From NCBI GenBank assembly GCA_022225965.2, contig JAKJXP020000043.1, positions 62,001 through 126,000 on the forward strand: a stretch of 64,000 nt of DNA, written 5' to 3'. Below are positions 61,992 through 64,000 of this stretch, one piece after another. Every line of letters begins with the position of its first letter. The first letter of the stretch is position 1. A program made the position numbers and the translations under genes. Under the pieces are notes generated by a model. The model did no database searches, was not told the origin of the DNA, and saw only the letters and a program-made list of their open reading frames with translations. The stretch comes from Diatrype stigma (Eukaryota > Ascomycota > Sordariomycetes > Xylariales > Diatrypaceae).

Positions 61992-62044
61992 AATGCGGTT
62001 TAAATACCGGTAGAAATAACAGATTGACCCGGTAGAAATAAACG
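61992..62044 (-). repeat. Right terminal inverted repeat (53 bp)
   Basis: Perfect reverse complement of 61541-61593. Confidence 0.95.
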
Positions 62045-62561
62045 TTTCGGATTATATTGGGGCAAGTAGCGGTTTTGGGCTCCACAGGAGGTAGGATAGA
62101 CAAACCGAGCTAAGTCCCAAGGTTGGCTAACCACCTGGGCATCAGTGGGGCTACGGAGCTAAACGGACCCCCGGGCCCCCACTAAGCGGGCGCCGACAAG
62201 CGCAGCAAATCAGCGCCAGGAGAGTTACAGGCGAGGCGAACCATCATTCAGCCATTCTTCCCCGCAAAGCGGCGTTCTAACCCCTGTATTAAATCATTAA
62301 GGTCTTACGTAGTTACTTCAACTTAGGTAGCTAAGTTCACGGAATGTGCGCGAACCTCAACCTTGTCCGTTGTGTACTAATAATCTGAAGCTATCTACTC
62401 GATTATTTCTCTGCTCTGGGCTGCCGACCACTTACGTATCTATGTAGATAACAACCGACAATCAAGGCATGGCTAGATGCCTCCGCCACGGCCGATGGTG
62501 GGATTTGCATGTTGGTTCCATTGCAAGCAGCAAAGTTGCAGCCTACCTCAGTCACGCTTTC

Positions 62562-62601
62562 TGCCTTGCTCTTGCCTTGCTCTTGCCTTGCTCTTGCCTT
62601 G
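62562..62601. repeat. 11-bp tandem repeat (TGCCTTGCTCT)
   Basis: About 3.6 exact units. Confidence 0.9.
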
Positions 62602-63512
62602 TCCGCCTGTAGCTGCCTTGCTACAATGCTATCTACTGTAGGTACTAGTACCTAGGTAGTAGGTAGACATATCACCAGGCTGCAGCCAGGGCACCTTCCA
62701 TAACAACCTATGTTACATTATTACAGTTCTACTTCGGTAAAGAGAGGGCCTAAAGGATCCCTATTGTTCTCAAACTACCTACCTAGGTACCCATGTTGGT
62801 ACATTCTTGTCATGATACCTATAATGCCACTACAAATAATACCTATTGTCTATTGCCAAAGTCAATATCTACAGAAAGTTGGTCAGCTTGGACCAATCAT
62901 GCAGCAACCGGTAACACTGGTAGCTGTGCTATCTGTACCCGCAACCTACAGGTACCAGTAGGTAACCTCAAGCTTGAAGCCTGACATCTGGATGTATGTA
63001 TATACAGGCTGTGGTACCCAGGCACCTGCATGTCCCCGGGTATGGATTTCTTCAGCTCTTGCCTTGGGTGTAGTAGTTCGGTAGTACGTACAACCCCATC
63101 AAACCCGTGAACCCCTTAAGCCTTCATGTTTTCCCTCAGAGTCAGAGGATAGTTCCTACATGGTATATTGGCCTCCTCACATACTTCTGAGGCATAGACG
63201 CACGCCAAGTACACATCTACTCACCTCCCAAGGTATTCGCCTACCTGTGTGCATATCATGTAAACTCAGACATCGATTATCAGTTCCTATGGCTACAGCA
63301 GGATGTAGCTGTACAGATTCAGGTTTTACAAAGATAGGCACTTCAGACAAGGCTGTCGTACAACAAGGTACCCAGGTATCAAGTATACGGCCTTGACCTA
63401 TAAAATTGCTACGTGTAGTAACTTCTTCGTTTGCTAATGTCTCTTTATTTTTGACTTCAGGCTAGACTACCTTGACTTCTCTCCACGTGGCCCCAAAGCA
63501 CTACACGGATAG

Positions 63513-63573
63513 CCTACAGTTACAGCTACAGCTACAGCTACGGCCACGGCTACGGCTACAGCTACAACTACGG
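63513..63573. repeat. Six-base tandem repeat (TACAGC / TACGGC)
   Basis: About ten degenerate units alternating CTACAG and CTACGG/CCACGG. Confidence 0.88.
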
Positions 63574-64000
63574 TATCATACGTGTTGGTACATTACAACC
63601 TAACTTTCCTATCAACCCAGATGTTGGCATAGGCCCGGCTCCAGTCACTTATCTCGGTAGAGCATCCAGGGCTGCCAGGCTAGGAATCACCATCTAGTAA
63701 ACACCATCACCCAATACTCACGCTATCATCCACGTCTCCGGAGCATAAGAAACCCGAGGTAGATCAGAGAATATCTCCTCAGTTGAAAGTGATTCTCTTC
63801 CAGTAGCTCTGAGGTAAGTATGCCAGTCAGTTTCCGGTCCTGATACATCTAGCTAACAAGCCCAGTATCGGATCATTCTACGTTTTTAGAGACCACCCAG
63901 CTAGGTATCTATCCAAGGTACATACCTAGGTACCTCAACTAAGTGCTCATCTACGCCTCGGAAACCAGGCTGCTAGGTCTATACATCACCTTAGTAACCA

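Larger units (their letters stand above)
61541..62044. mobile_element. 504-bp element with perfect 53-bp terminal inverted repeats
   Basis: 61541-61593 is the exact reverse complement of 61992-62044. Each arm carries two copies of TTATTTCTACCGG. The 398-bp interior has no open frame of note and includes CCCTAA telomere-type repeats and ACACCTAATA-type repeats. The structure fits a non-autonomous DNA transposon (MITE-like) or an inverted duplication. No adjacent target-site duplication is evident, although GATTATATT occurs a few bases outside both arms. Confidence 0.72.
62045..64000. other. Intergenic, subtelomere-like, no supported gene
   Basis: Only short frames without domains. It is rich in CTAGGTACC-type motifs (62640-62800, 63885-63935) and tandem repeats: an 11-bp TGCCTTGCTCT array at 62562-62601 and a six-base TACAGC/TACGGC array at 63513-63573. 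Confidence 0.55.

Overview
The window comes from a filamentous ascomycete (Pezizomycotina, probably Sordariomycetes). Its genes carry short GT-AG introns with fungal branch sites. The gene set includes a cytochrome P450, a HeLo-like/NACHT/ankyrin STAND receptor, an atypical Rho GTPase and COG5. GC-balanced gene blocks alternate with very AT-rich, stop-riddled retrotransposon remains, which is the usual mark of repeat-induced point mutation (RIP). Telomere-type CCCTAA repeats lie near the right end. The species cannot be named from the sequence alone.

Layout. 1-4870 is a RIP-degraded block whose first 3.2 kb is the pol region of a Ty3/Gypsy chromovirus on the + strand. 5050-7103 (-) is an intact six-exon P450 beside that block. 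10411-15977 (-) is a six-exon, 1737-residue WD40 / alpha-solenoid / disordered protein. 15978-43478 is very gene-poor: I accept one small conserved-looking gene (25685-26182, -), and the rest is intergenic sequence with microsatellites, TACCTAGGTA-type motifs, an assembly gap with residual Illumina adapter (29041-29067), and a complete RIP-degraded Ty1/Copia element (37266-43304). 43479-50349 (-) is the 2237-residue NLR-like receptor, ending only about 175 bp from the Copia LTR.

52088-60833 is a compact housekeeping block: GPI15/PIG-H (+), DEG1/PUS3 (-), an atypical Rho GTPase (+), RNA polymerase III subunit RPC9 (-) and COG5 (-). These genes have unrelated jobs (GPI-anchor synthesis, tRNA pseudouridylation, signalling, Pol III transcription, Golgi tethering), so their proximity is ordinary fungal gene packing and not an operon. 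From about 61.2 kb to the end there are no genes. That stretch holds a short AT-rich relic, a 504-bp element with perfect 53-bp terminal inverted repeats enclosing interstitial telomere repeats, and assorted tandem repeats, so it looks subtelomere-like.

Exon boundaries were placed by hand from splice signals and reading-frame continuity. The multi-exon models for the P450, WD40 protein, NLR, Rho and RPC9 all close in frame. Most-worth-checking items: the HeLo-like/NACHT/ANK receptor with its in-frame 24-bp acidic minisatellite next to a RIP boundary; the Rho protein lacking the catalytic switch II Gly-Gln; the Copia LTR pair, which differ only by transitions; and the telomere-repeat-bearing inverted-repeat element.
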